Numbered from the stretch's first letter, positions 1 through 9,333 are shown. The stretch: 64,000 nt of DNA from Bdellovibrio sp. ZAP7 (GCA_945900755.1 CAMDKS010000005.1:1-64000); one strand, 5' to 3'. Notes: a model not told the origin generated them from the sequence alone. A program made the numbers and translations.

Positions 1-903
1 CCCGTTAAAATATTCCTGATAGCAAATGGACAATCGTCGTATACCAGCAACGTCCAGGGGGACAACTCTGTTTAACACCTCTGATTTGAGACTTCGATGA
101 AACCTCTCGCAAATTCCGTTGAACCATTTTTGGTAGAGTGGTTGCCCTGGTGGAGCGCGTCGGACAACGATATCAAAATAACGCAGGAAATCATGTTCCA
201 TCCACTTGCCAAAAACACCGTCATTGTCGGCTATAAGACCCGAAGGCAGCTTGTACCGGGACATCTCGGCATTGCAAATTTGCTGTGTGATCCAGTGTCG
301 ATCCGGATTTAATGTCGCATTGATTGCAACAAGTTGTCTTGTTTGAAGATTCACAACCGCCAGTATAAAGACTTGCACTCCTTGAATGTCGAACACACAC
401 GTAAAATCTAAGGCCCAAAGATCCTTATGGGCTTTGAGGAAGGCCGTCCAAGTTGGAGGTGTAATGCGAGTTTTCGGCGGGACCATGCCATTTTCAAGTA
501 GTATACGTTTGACGGTCTTCTTGTGTACATGGATGCCAAGTAAAAGTAATTCTTGAGAAATGCGCAGCGCACCCCAAGACCAGTTTGACCGTTTCATGTC
601 AAGAATCAGTTCAACCACATCCTCGCTAATTGATGGTCGTCCGCGACCTTTAGGCAGCCAAAGTGCCTTTGCCCGTCGGAATATTCGACGAAAACGCCCA
701 CTGCTATCAGCCACGTAAATCCCGCAGAAGTGGAGGAGATGCGTAGTACGCCCATAGGTCTGATAAAAGTTGACTTAGAACGCGCATAGCGAATTTCAGC
801 AACAAACGAAGTTTTATGACAGGATCATCACATGAAGCGACTCATACCAGAGAGAAATAAAATCGGCAATGAATTCATCAACATTGATTATTGCGGCACT
901 ACA
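1..903 (-). pseudogene. Decayed IS integrase (DDE, rve type), cut by the window edge
   Basis: Minus-strand translation from 777 to the left edge gives an uninterrupted integrase core. The three catalytic acidic residues are visible in LWALDFTCVFD, GLIADNDGVFG and NGICERFHRSLKSE, and a helix-turn-helix-like part (WSWGALRISQELLLLG) lies before them. There is no start codon for this frame. Upstream, 903 to 764 still encodes the beginning of the same type of protein (ATG at 877-879), but it carries a one-base insertion relative to the copy at 63317, which brings a stop, and it joins the core with most of the N-terminal region missing. I read it as a dead element with a frameshift and an internal deletion. 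The C-terminus lies outside the window. Confidence 0.85.
764..903 (-). repeat. IS 5' end, inverted copy of 63317-63455
   Basis: About 140 bp here match the plus strand at 63317-63455 when reverse complemented, from tgtagtgccgcaataatcaa through gttctaagtcaactt. Only scattered mismatches and one indel are seen. It marks the 5' part of the IS family present at both ends of the window in opposite orientation. Confidence 0.85.
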
Positions 904-948
904 CATTAGGATATGATACATAAATCCGAATCAGCGGAGGTGTATGCG

Positions 949-1182
949 ATGAAATCAGCTTTAAAAGACCAAATTATCAGAGACGTGGAGTCGTTGCCGG
1001 AAGATCAGCAGCTTCGGGTTGCTACGTTTATTAAAGCCTTAAAAAACATCGCGGCACCCAAAAGCATGACAGGTAAAGAGGCTGTCCGCCTATTTGCGGG
1101 AACTATGGACGAGACCTCTGCCCGAGAAATGAAGCGGGCGGTTGACGAAGGTTGCGAGATTGTTGATGCGGAAGGCTGGTAA
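949..1182 (+). CDS. VapB-like antitoxin of a PIN-toxin pair
   Basis: Small 77-residue acidic protein ending 6 bp before the PIN-domain toxin gene, the usual antitoxin-toxin order. The reading frame is open from 913, but ATG 949 has GGAGG at 936-940 with 8 nt spacing, so I start there. The N-terminal half (MKSALKDQIIRDVESLPEDQ) looks like a short helical dimerisation or DNA-binding part. The C-terminal half is acidic, as in toxin-wrapping tails. No named antitoxin family is certain from sequence alone. A TATGAT box at 912-917 could be the -10 element. The pair is flanked on both sides by IS fragments, which suggests acquisition with the mobile DNA. Confidence 0.75.
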   Translation: MKSALKDQIIRDVESLPEDQQLRVATFIKALKNIAAPKSMTGKEAVRLFAGTMDETSAREMKRAVDEGCEIVDAEGW

Positions 1183-1188
1183 TCGCCC

Positions 1189-1578
1189 GTGTATTTGCTC
1201 GATACCAATATCGTCATCGAACTGTTTGCTCAGAGCCCCAGTACCATCACATTGATTGATGGGCTTAATGGCGTAAGTTGCTGTGATATTGTGCTTGGTG
1301 AACTTTACTACGGCGCTTATAACTCAAAGAACCGTGACGCAAATCTTCAAAATATCGAGCGATTCGCAGCCCTATTTCCCATCATTGCAACAGACCAAAC
1401 AACGGCGAACATCTATGGTCAGCTAAAATATAGCCTCAAATCAATCGGAAAACCTGCTCCCGACAATGACATTTGGATTGCGGCCATTGCAAAGCAAAAT
1501 GATTTTTCAGTGGTTACGCGTGATCATCATTTCGTGAATATATCAGGAGTGAAAGTCATTGGGGTCAAGGGCCGATAA
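1189..1578 (+). CDS. vapC: PIN-domain toxin (VapC-like ribonuclease)
   Basis: 129-residue PIN-domain protein. Metal-binding acidic residues are visible in order: LLDTNIVIELF at the N-terminus, LGELYYG near residue 40, PDNDIWIAA near residue 97 and TRDHHF near residue 112. VapC toxins of this kind cut RNA, often initiator tRNA or rRNA, when not bound by antitoxin; that substrate is family knowledge and not shown here. The start is GTG 1189, 6 bp after the antitoxin stop, consistent with coupled translation. Length is normal for the family and all acidic positions are kept, so it is probably active. Confidence 0.9.
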   Translation: MYLLDTNIVIELFAQSPSTITLIDGLNGVSCCDIVLGELYYGAYNSKNRDANLQNIERFAALFPIIATDQTTANIYGQLKYSLKSIGKPAPDNDIWIAAIAKQNDFSVVTRDHHFVNISGVKVIGVKGR

Positions 1579-1778
1579 CCCCAGGAATTGTCAGATCGTA
1601 AGGCATTCAACGCCTATTTGCAAATATCGGGCAGCACATGTTTTGCCACTTTTTTGAACATCCCGTGCTAGATTTTGAGCTCGCCACGCTGTTATTGGGC
1701 GTGCAAGAGGTGTCGCTCCATGGGGCGACCGTATTTTAGTCAAGATCTTCGTGAATGTTTAGATTTTGGCATTAGGAG

Positions 1779-1960
1779 GCCTGTACTACCGCTTTATTAT
1801 GCTGTCCGCTTAAAACTGGTGATAAGACCGTCCACTTCAGGCGTCTTGGAGTATCGAATCGCGGGAATTAGGGTCTGTAGACTTTCTAGCTGGATGACTT
1901 TGTCGGTGTTTTACCGTTGATTCCTTGGTGCGGACGGCGTCCGTTAAAATATTCCTTTCG
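1779..1960 (-). mobile_element. C-terminal remnant of the same IS integrase family
   Basis: The minus strand from about 1960 encodes EYFNGRRPHQGINGKTP followed by a stop at 1886-1888, the typical C-terminal end of an integrase. The first residues (EYFNG) repeat what is seen at the left edge of the window (positions 1-16). A 20 bp string at 1779-1798 recurs inverted at 63454-63473. The rest of 1579-2001 shows no credible gene; the open frame at 1675-1920 on the plus strand runs antisense to this remnant. Confidence 0.65.
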
Positions 1961-2001
1961 CACATAGCATTCAGTGATCAAATCTGAAAATTCGCTCAGA
2001 C

Positions 2002-2697
2002 TTACAACAAATCGGGCCTAAGTTTTTGGGTCATTCTAATGGATTCTTCTCGACGCCATTTAGCAATGGCCTGATGATTTCCGGACATCAGCACCTCGGG
2101 AACTTTGTGCCCGTTCCACTCTGGGGGACGCGTATAGCTTGGATATTCTAGTTTCCCATCAAGACCGGCACCAAAGGAATCCTCAGTGGCACTTTGCTCA
2201 TGGCCGAGAACTCCAGGGACAAGGCGAAGAATACTTTCGGCCATCATCAGCGCGGGTAATTCACCGCCTGCCAGCACGACATCACCAACGGAGTATTGTT
2301 GGTCCACATACTTGTCAATAAATCTCTGATCAACACCAGCAAAACGCCCACATATAAACACCAATGATTCATCACCGTCGGCAAACATCTGTGCATCCTC
2401 TTGGGCCCAAAGTTTGCCGGTAGGAGACGTAAAAATAACGTTCACTTTTTCATTCGCTAATAGATTTGCACGCACACTGTTCAACGCCTGAGACAAGCAA
2501 TCAGCTCTCAAGACCATGCCATCACCGCCACCGTAGGGAGCCCCGTCTACGGATCCGTGTTTATCGGCTGCAAAATCTCGCAAATCGGTCACAGAAATTT
2601 GGGCGAGCCCACCCTCCTCAGCAGATTTAAAAATCCCGAATGGGCGGTAGCTCTCAATGATTTTTGGATGAATTGTAATAAAAGAAATTTTACGCAT
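2002..2697 (-). CDS. trmD: tRNA (guanine-N1)-methyltransferase TrmD
   Basis: Methylates G37 at N1 in tRNAs reading CNN codons, using S-adenosylmethionine and preventing +1 frameshifts. The family signature GAPYGGGDGM is near residue 55 and the knotted SAM-binding region near residues 115-150 (ICGRFAGVDQRFID, YSVGDVVLAGGELPA). The C-terminal helical domain contains the usual TRPPEWNGHKVPEVLMSGNH stretch. About 231 residues is normal. I choose ATG 2697 over TTG 2703 because MRKISF is the conserved beginning. It is the third gene of rpsP-rimM-trmD, 8 bp after rimM. The ribosomal protein L19 gene that commonly follows trmD is not here; IS remnants begin about 40 bp downstream. Confidence 0.96.
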   Translation of the reverse strand: MRKISFITIHPKIIESYRPFGIFKSAEEGGLAQISVTDLRDFAADKHGSVDGAPYGGGDGMVLRADCLSQALNSVRANLLANEKVNVIFTSPTGKLWAQEDAQMFADGDESLVFICGRFAGVDQRFIDKYVDQQYSVGDVVLAGGELPALMMAESILRLVPGVLGHEQSATEDSFGAGLDGKLEYPSYTRPPEWNGHKVPEVLMSGNHQAIAKWRREESIRMTQKLRPDLL

Positions 2698-2705
2698 AAG
2701 CAAAG

Positions 2706-3239
2706 TTATTTCTTAATCCTAGGATTCCAAATTTCCTCAAATGTTGAGGCTGGGACAACCAATTTTAATTCTTTTCCGCCCCGTTGAAAACTCATGTCGA
2801 TATAGTCCGAAATCATCGGAATATCGACATCTGCTGATTTATCCAATTTGGCGACAACAATATTAATGGAAGCTGGCATTGGCACGACATCTTCGACATC
2901 GCCAACAATCACACCGTCTGAATCAATAACCCGACGGCACATAAGGTCTTTCAACAAAAATTCTTTAGAGTCATCTACTTCTACAAAAGCCTCTTCAGCC
3001 CAAATCGTCATACCAGTCAGCAATTCAGCTGCGGTGCGATCAGAAGCAAGCGTACATTTTATAGTTGGACGATTTGTTTGCCAGCCGTGCGTGATGACCT
3101 TAGTCTCACGAGCCGACTCAAGAGTCCTACCAATTTTGACCGTGACGATTGAAGAAGAGATGGGTTCATCACGCCCAGATACGAAAAAAAAGCCTTGGAG
3201 TCCCAAAGCTCTTCCTACGATGCCTAACTTCAGAAGCAT
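2706..3239 (-). CDS. rimM: Ribosome maturation factor RimM
   Basis: 177-residue RimM, which binds S19 in the 30S head and assists late 16S rRNA processing and assembly. The N-terminal RimM beta-barrel begins LKLGIVGRALGLQGFFFV. The C-terminal PRC-barrel part runs from about residue 95 (FLLKDLMCRRVIDSDG, VGDVEDVVPMPASINIVV) and ends with the conserved IPMISDYI and VPAS segments. Its ATG shares one base with the rpsP stop (TAATG), indicating translational coupling. The N-terminal part is more divergent than the C-terminal one. Confidence 0.92.
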   Translation of the reverse strand: MLLKLGIVGRALGLQGFFFVSGRDEPISSSIVTVKIGRTLESARETKVITHGWQTNRPTIKCTLASDRTAAELLTGMTIWAEEAFVEVDDSKEFLLKDLMCRRVIDSDGVIVGDVEDVVPMPASINIVVAKLDKSADVDIPMISDYIDMSFQRGGKELKLVVPASTFEEIWNPRIKK

Positions 3240-3604
3240 TATTTAGCTGGCTTCTTAGCTACTGCTTTAAGTGCTTTAGGAGCCTTAGCCACTTTTGCTA
3301 CTTTCGCGGCCTTAGGCTTCTTTGCAACGCCAGTTCTTGGAAGCGTCGTTTGAACTCGCTCAAGCTTTACGCCTTTTTTAACAAGAAGGACTTTTAGAGT
3401 ATTGCTAATGGTAGCTCCAACGCCGTACCAGTACTTGATCCGATCTTCTTCGATGACTAGCGTCGAAGGCTCAGTTGCTGGATCATAATATCCAACTTTC
3501 TCAAGAAATTTCTTGGTCGCCGAAGCTCGGCTATTTGCGGCTACGATATGATAGAATGGGCGGTGAGTATTGCCGTGACGCTGCATACGAAGGGTGGTTG
3601 CCAT
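3239..3604 (-). CDS. rpsP: 30S ribosomal protein S16 with Lys/Ala-rich tail
   Basis: Residues 1-85 are a clear S16: RMQRHGNTHRPFYHIVAANSR, then FLEKVGYYDP and the DRIKYWYGVGAT stretch. After residue 90 a tail rich in KAAKVAK/KAPKALK repeats extends the protein to 121 residues, against about 80-90 for many S16 proteins. Such basic tails probably touch rRNA; this is inference. It is the first gene of the rpsP-rimM-trmD operon, with a GGAGG-type ribosome binding site 5 nt upstream of the ATG. A promoter is proposed about 130 bp upstream. Confidence 0.96.
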   Translation of the reverse strand: MATTLRMQRHGNTHRPFYHIVAANSRASATKKFLEKVGYYDPATEPSTLVIEEDRIKYWYGVGATISNTLKVLLVKKGVKLERVQTTLPRTGVAKKPKAAKVAKVAKAPKALKAVAKKPAK

Positions 3605-3730
3605 GAATCCTCCAAAATCAAAAATACGAGGGGTTACAAGTCAAAAACTGGGACGTTCAATACGCTCAGCCTCTGCTCTTTACGGTACTGCGGGCTGGCG
3701 ACCCATTGCTCTACCAAAAAGGAACGAGAC

Positions 3731-3759
3731 ATATAGCACGTGCAGGCAATAGATTTCAA
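3731..3759 (-). promoter_or_regulatory. Probable sigma-70 promoter of rpsP-rimM-trmD
   Basis: On the minus strand TTGAAA (3754-3759) is followed after 17 nt by CTATAT (3731-3736), with a TG just before the -10. It would give a leader of about 120 nt before the rpsP ATG. The leader 3605-3725 holds no gene and may carry regulatory structure. Confidence 0.5.
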
Positions 3760-3825
3760 GGCAAATCCTGCGTCCAATGACGATATTAATGCAAAGACTT
3801 TAAGCTGACTCGTCAGGGGCTTGAT

Positions 3826-4275
3826 TTATGCCGTAAAAATAGACACTATGCTTGGATTTATTAGCTCCATCTCTCCTGAGCAGATTCGACACTTCGGCGA
3901 GACTACTTTTGGCAAAGTCACAGGAACAACCTCAGCCCTTTTAACCATAATATCCTCCATATGATCGCATTTTAGGCAATCATATGGAATCATTGCACTT
4001 AATACCGAGACCACTCGCTTCGAGGCACCTCTTAATGCCGGAATTGTGGCCAAATGGTCGGAAATTTCTGTCGTACAGTTCATATAATTCAGTGGCTTAT
4101 CGCCCCACTTCGTCATAAACAGCATCCAGGATCGAAGTCCAATCGAATTGACACGCGAAACCGCCGAAAAATCAATGGCCTGAATGAACGGCGGCGTTAA
4201 CATTGAGGAAAAATCTGATTCCTCGTCAATGACCCCTGATAAATAAGCAATATCACTAATGCGAGAAACCTCCAC
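3826..4275 (-). CDS. STAS-like protein with C-terminal zinc-finger motif
   Basis: 149-residue soluble protein. Residues 1-95 resemble a STAS/anti-sigma-antagonist fold: a short beta strand start (ISDIAYLSGVIDEESDF), then IDFSAVSRVNSIGLRSW, where the usual D-x-S-x-x-x-D/S-S-x-G phosphorylation loop would be, here S-V-N-S-I-G. The C-terminal third has two CxxC pairs (CLKC near residue 99 and CRIC near residue 130), a likely zinc site. STAS proteins act as phospho-switches in partner-switching or chemosensory systems. No kinase or sigma partner adjoins it; the neighbouring metallo-hydrolase gene is divergent. Confidence 0.55.
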   Translation of the reverse strand: MEVSRISDIAYLSGVIDEESDFSSMLTPPFIQAIDFSAVSRVNSIGLRSWMLFMTKWGDKPLNYMNCTTEISDHLATIPALRGASKRVVSVLSAMIPYDCLKCDHMEDIMVKRAEVVPVTLPKVVSPKCRICSGEMELINPSIVSIFTA

Positions 4276-4408
4276 ATGAGCCCCCTTATTTTCTTAGAGC
4301 TATATTTCCATTTAGGTAAAAAATGTCAGATAATATAGCTAGATAATAAAAGTATCTGAATTGGGCTCGTAAATCAACTAGTGCAGGAATTTATAGTTGG
4401 AGTTTCGT

Positions 4409-5389
4409 TTGAAAGTCAAATTCTGGGGAACCAGAGGCTCATTGCCACAAACACTTAATAATGGCGACGTTCACGCCATCGTTAACGAGCTCCTTGCGGC
4501 CTCCGAGCAGCAGGGCATCAGAACTTTAAGAACGTTTAAGATCGCCCTTGAGCAAGGAGACTTTGGGGTTCCCATCTCATATGGTGGAAACACTAGCTGC
4601 ACTGAAGTACTTCACGGGACGCAAAGTTTTTTTGTAGACATGGGCTCAGGACTGCGTGAAGCTGGCTCATTCTATATGCCAAAGGGTGTCAAGGAATTTC
4701 ACATTTTTCTGACCCACATGCATTGGGATCATCTCATAGGCTTACCATTCTTTATTCCGATTCATGTGCCTGGATATACCGTTAAAATATATCACGTGCA
4801 CAGAAATGCTCCAGAGTACGTTCGTATTAAATTTAATGGCGTAAATTTTCCGCTGACTTGGGAGCAAATTGGGGGAAAGATTGAGTTTGTTCAAATGAAA
4901 CTCTATGAACCCCTGAAATTTGGAGACGTTTCGGTCACGCCATTTGTTCTAGATCATCCAGGCGGGTCTTTCGGATACCGTTTTGATGCGGCCGGAAAAT
5001 CCTGCGCAATAGGCGTTGATGGTGAATATAAACGCACCACTGCGACCGAGCTCGCAAAAGACCTACCCTTTTATCAAAATCTTGACCTGCTAATTTTTGA
5101 TGCGCAGTATGAAATTGCAGAACTTGCAAGCCGATTTGATTGGGGCCATTGCTCACCTAATATTGGCGTTGATTTGGCTTTAAGAGAGTGCATTAAAACG
5201 ATCGTATTTACTCATCACGACCCATGGGCAAATACGGCAAAACTTAGACGCATGCTCAAACAAGCGTCAACCTACATGACCAACCAATTTCCCGCATTTA
5301 AAGACCGATGGGCCGCCGCAGGGCAACCCAACGGCCCGAAACTTCTCACCGCTTGGGACAGCTTGATCATCGACCTTGACAACCCATAA
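4409..5389 (+). CDS. Metallo-beta-lactamase-fold hydrolase
   Basis: MBL-fold protein of about 326 residues. The metal motif HxHxDH is THMHWDHLIG near residue 110. Further ligands are likely in LDHPGGSFGYRF (near residue 190), the IGVDGEY and FDAQYE aspartates, and the late VFTHHDP. The N-terminus KVKFWGTRGSLPQ and the SYGGNTSC segment are typical of the subfamily often annotated as phosphodiesterase or response-regulator-like hydrolase; the substrate is unknown. I prefer TTG 4409, preceded by GGAG at 4399-4402, over TTG 4397, because family members begin with this K-V-x-F-W-G-T-R-G. Confidence 0.85.
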   Translation: MKVKFWGTRGSLPQTLNNGDVHAIVNELLAASEQQGIRTLRTFKIALEQGDFGVPISYGGNTSCTEVLHGTQSFFVDMGSGLREAGSFYMPKGVKEFHIFLTHMHWDHLIGLPFFIPIHVPGYTVKIYHVHRNAPEYVRIKFNGVNFPLTWEQIGGKIEFVQMKLYEPLKFGDVSVTPFVLDHPGGSFGYRFDAAGKSCAIGVDGEYKRTTATELAKDLPFYQNLDLLIFDAQYEIAELASRFDWGHCSPNIGVDLALRECIKTIVFTHHDPWANTAKLRRMLKQASTYMTNQFPAFKDRWAAAGQPNGPKLLTAWDSLIIDLDNP

Positions 5390-5535
5390 GTATAGCTAGC
5401 TTTAATACGACAATTGCTGGGTATTTACTCGCCATTTGCCATCGTTTTAGCCTGACAATTCGCCTCGACAAATCCTAGTCTCTGGTACTAGACTGCCCTC
5501 TTGTTCAGAGCCTTAAGAAACAAGAGGGTAGCACC

Positions 5536-6912
5536 ATGCACAGCAGACTCAAATATATTGCCGCCATCGCGATACTAATATTTACGTTATCATCGACCCA
5601 ACTTCTTGCGGTAGGTAATCCTACTGTTACAGGAAGCATTTCACGGGGAGGCACGTCTGGATCGTTCAAACTTACGGTTGTTATAACTGGCATAACAAAA
5701 ACCACTGTCTTTGCCGAAGAAAAAAGTCTCCTTCAACGCATGCGTGTTTGGTTAACTGATTTGAGCGCCTCAACTGATGGTTATGTCAAGGTAGCTGGCG
5801 ACACCACGGCATCACCTGACGTTAATTTTACGATAAGCGAAATCAGTGAACCAGTGTCTTCAGCGGGTTCCGTAGCAGACACAACCACGTTTACTTACAC
5901 GTTAACCATTTCCGAGAGCGCCAAAGGCAGTTTAAAAAATCTTTTGACCGTCCATGGAGCAGGATCAAGCCTCAAAGTTCAGGTTTCATACCTTGAAAAT
6001 AACGTCACCATCAGCACGTCTGTCATCACTACAATCGCGAATGACACCTCAGTCGTTCAAGAATCTCCTAACATCTTAGCTGTCGTGCCCACTCATAGAG
6101 CTCTCAATGTCACCTGGAAAATTCCTGAAACCGTAACTTGGAGTGACTCGGCTGTTAGAGCCGTCACCGAAATTACTGGACTAGCCATTGCCAGCGACAG
6201 TGAAGTGCTTAACCTGCCGTCGTTTATTTACGATAAAACAGCGACAAGCGATGCCGCAGGGGCTGAAGATGCCTGTCAATATATTCCAGATTTTGTCGAC
6301 GGAGGGAGCTGTATTTCTTGTCCTAATACCCAGGCCTACCTTGATGCGGAGGGGCTCAACAAACTAAATAGCGCCGGAAAATTTGTGACCACAGGCACAG
6401 TAAAAGATGGCAAACTTGCCATTTCTGGCCTGGAAAACGACAAGGACTACGGCATCGTACTTTTTTACCAACCAGGAGGATTACTGCGCAGTACATGCCT
6501 ACATGGCACCCCTGCAAAAAATTTAACTTGGTCAGAACTCAACGACGAAAAAGAAGCCGCTCTAAAAGATCCAAAGTGCTTCATAGCTACGGCAGCTTAT
6601 GGTTCACCACTCCATAAAAATCTGAGGCCACTACGTTGGTTTCGCGACCACGTACTACTCCAAACCAATTTTGGCTCTCGGTTTGTCGAATGGTATTATG
6701 AAAATGGCCCACGCGGCGCAAGGGTGGTGGCAGGCAGTCCCACACTTCAGATGACTGTACAGATGTTGCTATGGTTACCGGTGATTGGAATTTCCGCTTG
6801 GATGGCCCTCCTGAATGCCGATCCTGTATTTCTAAAATTGGCGCTCACAGCCGTCTTTGCAAGTTTAATAGTGGCTGCCTATGTCAAACGAAAAACTCGC
6901 GAGACCATCTAA
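5536..6912 (+). CDS. Secreted protein with CFI-box C-terminal anchor
   Basis: 458 residues: a signal peptide (RLKYIAAIAILIFTLSSTQLLA), then a beta-rich, Thr/Ser-rich extracytoplasmic region of about 310 residues with paired cysteines (DACQYIPDFVDGGSCISCPN). At about residue 346 comes CFIATAAYGS, the hallmark of the CFI-box-CTERM domain, followed by LRPLRWFRDHVL and the FVEWYYENGP segment. One or two hydrophobic helices (MTVQMLLWLPVIGISAWMALL and LALTAVFASLIVAAYV) and a KRKTR end follow. The CFI-box is a putative surface-sorting or processing signal; its handling enzyme is unknown. The exonuclease gene follows after 2 bp. Confidence 0.85.
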   Translation: MHSRLKYIAAIAILIFTLSSTQLLAVGNPTVTGSISRGGTSGSFKLTVVITGITKTTVFAEEKSLLQRMRVWLTDLSASTDGYVKVAGDTTASPDVNFTISEISEPVSSAGSVADTTTFTYTLTISESAKGSLKNLLTVHGAGSSLKVQVSYLENNVTISTSVITTIANDTSVVQESPNILAVVPTHRALNVTWKIPETVTWSDSAVRAVTEITGLAIASDSEVLNLPSFIYDKTATSDAAGAEDACQYIPDFVDGGSCISCPNTQAYLDAEGLNKLNSAGKFVTTGTVKDGKLAISGLENDKDYGIVLFYQPGGLLRSTCLHGTPAKNLTWSELNDEKEAALKDPKCFIATAAYGSPLHKNLRPLRWFRDHVLLQTNFGSRFVEWYYENGPRGARVVAGSPTLQMTVQMLLWLPVIGISAWMALLNADPVFLKLALTAVFASLIVAAYVKRKTRETI

Positions 6913-6914
6913 AA

Positions 6915-7607
6915 ATGCTTCTTCAACACTCAGTTTTCCATGCAGCTTTGTTCCCGTCGGGAATGAATTCTGCCGCCAATTCTGGGGATAATGAGAACTT
7001 AGATTTCGTTTTGCGCCGTCATTTTCATTTTAATTTACCTTTATCGACTAAATTACACGACACACCACTTGTTATATTTGATACTGAGACCACTGGACTA
7101 GACAGCGAACTGGATCGCATCATCGAATTTGGCGCCCTGAAAATTGTGGGTGGGGTCATCATAGACACGTTCGAGAGCTTCGTACAAACGGATATTGAAC
7201 TTCCCGAACATATCGTCAATTTGACCGGCATCACACAAGCTATGCTTATAGGCCAACCTGACATTTCCGCAGTTCTCCCAAAATTTTTGGAATTTATTAG
7301 AGGCTCCATCATCGTCGCCCACAATGCGGAATTCGATATGGGCATGTTAAAAGCCTCGGCTAATCGCCTCGGCTATGAACTTACCTGGCCTTGTTTCTGT
7401 ACCGTAAAATTGGCCCGAAGAGTTCTTCCCGGTCTACCCAACTACAAATTGGGTACTCTAACCGAGCACTTTCAATTGACAAATGACGCCAGCCACAGAG
7501 CTGTGGGGGACGTAAAAGTATTAAATACAATTCTTCAGGAAATTCTCAATGACGATGAACTCGAAGTTGCCACATGGGGAGACGTAAGTGACTGTGTCAT
7601 TACTTAA
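6915..7607 (+). CDS. DEDDh 3'-5' exonuclease (DnaQ/PolC epsilon-like)
   Basis: Exonuclease-fold protein of about 230 residues. The three Exo motifs are present: VIFDTETTGLD (Asp and Glu), VAHNAEFDMGML (Asp) and ASHRAVGDVKVL (His and Asp of the DEDDh type). It resembles the proofreading epsilon subunit or a stand-alone exonuclease. It lacks a clear C-terminal polymerase-binding tail, so a repair or RNA-processing role is equally possible. The frame extends upstream into the CFI-box gene; I start at ATG 6915, 2 bp after that stop, though a later ATG (6963) is possible. Confidence 0.88.
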   Translation: MLLQHSVFHAALFPSGMNSAANSGDNENLDFVLRRHFHFNLPLSTKLHDTPLVIFDTETTGLDSELDRIIEFGALKIVGGVIIDTFESFVQTDIELPEHIVNLTGITQAMLIGQPDISAVLPKFLEFIRGSIIVAHNAEFDMGMLKASANRLGYELTWPCFCTVKLARRVLPGLPNYKLGTLTEHFQLTNDASHRAVGDVKVLNTILQEILNDDELEVATWGDVSDCVIT

Positions 7608-7661
7608 CTGGTGACCTGGTTTCTCAGCTGCAAAACGAATAGACTATGAAATGAAAAGATT

Positions 7662-9251
7662 ATGAAAATTCAGAGCCAAATCCAAACCAATAGCACAGAA
7701 TACAAAGCCAACTACCAAGCCCATTTGGCAGAAGTCCAAGACTTTGCAGCTCGGACAGCCCAAACCATGGCTCGACCGGCGTCGACCTCAAATTCAAAAA
7801 AACTATCGGCAAGAGAACGAGTTCAAAAACTAATCGACCCAGGCACTGAATTTATGGAGCTAAGCTCCCTTGCAGGCGAAGGACTTTACGAAGATAATGT
7901 ACCTTCGGGCGGTATCATCACGGGCGTCGGAATGTTGCACGGGAAACCTGCAATGATCGTTGCCAATGATCACACCGTGAAGGGTGGCACCTACTATCCG
8001 ATCACTGTAAAGAAACACCTTCGGGCTCAAGAAATCGGTCTCCAAAATAAACTGCCGTGCATATACCTTGTAGATTCTGGCGGTGCCTTCTTACCGATGC
8101 AAGATGAAGTTTTTCCGGATAAAGACGATTTTGGACGAATTTTCTTCAATCAAGCCCGCATGAGTGCTGCGGGTATTCCTCAAATTTCTTCGGTTCACGG
8201 ATTTTGTACCGCTGGCGGAGCGTATATTCCTGCCATGAGTGACCAAAGTGTGATTGTGCGCAATCAAGGCACGATATTTCTAGCGGGTCCTCCCCTCGTA
8301 AAAGCGGCCACAGGCGAAGACGTTACTGCGGAAGAACTCGGGGGAGCCGATGTCCATACATCAATTAGCGGTGTTGCCGATCATTTGGCCGATAACGACG
8401 AGCATGCCCTAGCTATAGTGCGTGACATTCTCAAACACATGGGTAGCCGACCATCAGCTCCTCTAAAATTAATTGAGCCTCGTCCACCAGCCTACGATCC
8501 CGATGAAATTTTGGGGGTTGTGCCTTCAGATCCTCGGAAATTTTTCGACGTTCGCGAAGTGATTGCAAGGATTGTCGATGGAAGTGAACTCTTTGAATTC
8601 AAAAAGAATTACGGCAACACCTTGATCACAGGCTTTGCACACATCAATGGAATTCCTGCAGGAATAATCGCCAACAATGGCGTACTTTTCTCCGAGAGTG
8701 CCCAAAAGGCGGCACACTTTATTGAAGTCTGCTCCCAAGAACAAATTCCATTGATCTTCCTGCAAAACATCACAGGCTTTATCGTCGGCAAAAAATACGA
8801 GCACGGAGGCATAGCCAAAGACGGTGCAAAAATGGTTCACGCCGTTGCCAATGCCAAGGTGCCAAAAATAACCATGGTAGTGGGCGGCAGTTTTGGTGCT
8901 GGCAACTACGGCATGTGCGGCCGAGCTTATGACCCTCGTTTTATGTTCATGTGGCCAAATGCACGAATTTCTGTGATGGGAGGCGAGCAGGCTGCCGACG
9001 TGTTGGCAACAGTCAAACAACAGCAACTTGCGCGCAAGGGTGTGACGATGACTCAAAAAGAAATCAACGAACTCCGCGATCCGATTCTAGAAAAATATAC
9101 GCGCGAAGGCAGTGCTTATTATTCCTCGGCACGACTTTGGGACGACGGCATTATTGACCCACGGCAATCGAGAAAAATTCTTGCGATGTCCTTGGCAGCC
9201 ACTCTTCATCACGACTGGGAAGAAACAAAATTTGGAATATTTAGAATGTAG
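7662..9251 (+). CDS. Acyl-CoA carboxylase beta subunit (methylcrotonyl- or geranyl-CoA carboxylase)
   Basis: 529-residue carboxyltransferase subunit. It transfers the carboxyl group from biotin on the alpha subunit (gene at 12059) to a branched enoyl-CoA. Two crotonase-like halves are evident, with oxyanion-type glycines in [16 protein letters not shown] and [20 protein letters not shown] and the conserved [10 protein letters not shown] segment. It matches MCC/GCC beta better than propionyl-CoA carboxylase in overall features. AtuA next door suggests terpene or leucine catabolism; which substrate is used cannot be decided here. First gene of a four-gene operon; the 54 bp upstream gap may hold its promoter. 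Confidence 0.92.
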   Translation: MKIQSQIQTNSTEYKANYQAHLAEVQDFAARTAQTMARPASTSNSKKLSARERVQKLIDPGTEFMELSSLAGEGLYEDNVPSGGIITGVGMLHGKPAMIVANDHTVKGGTYYPITVKKHLRAQEIGLQNKLPCIYLVDSGGAFLPMQDEVFPDKDDFGRIFFNQARMSAAGIPQISSVHGFCTAGGAYIPAMSDQSVIVRNQGTIFLAGPPLVKAATGEDVTAEELGGADVHTSISGVADHLADNDEHALAIVRDILKHMGSRPSAPLKLIEPRPPAYDPDEILGVVPSDPRKFFDVREVIARIVDGSELFEFKKNYGNTLITGFAHINGIPAGIIANNGVLFSESAQKAAHFIEVCSQEQIPLIFLQNITGFIVGKKYEHGGIAKDGAKMVHAVANAKVPKITMVVGGSFGAGNYGMCGRAYDPRFMFMWPNARISVMGGEQAADVLATVKQQQLARKGVTMTQKEINELRDPILEKYTREGSAYYSSARLWDDGIIDPRQSRKILAMSLAATLHHDWEETKFGIFRM

Positions 9252-9333
9252 TGCAGCAAACCTATCGTGCACGAGAGCCCGAGAACAAAACCTCCATCAA
9301 TGCGATTGATAAAACTTGAAGGGAACTAAGACC

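Noticed and set aside
1675..1920. 81-residue open frame on the plus strand
   Set aside because: It runs antisense to the integrase C-terminal remnant, has no ribosome binding site and an unlikely composition.
8526..9056. 176-residue minus-strand open frame
   Set aside because: Antisense to the acyl-CoA carboxylase beta gene, whose motifs are on the plus strand.
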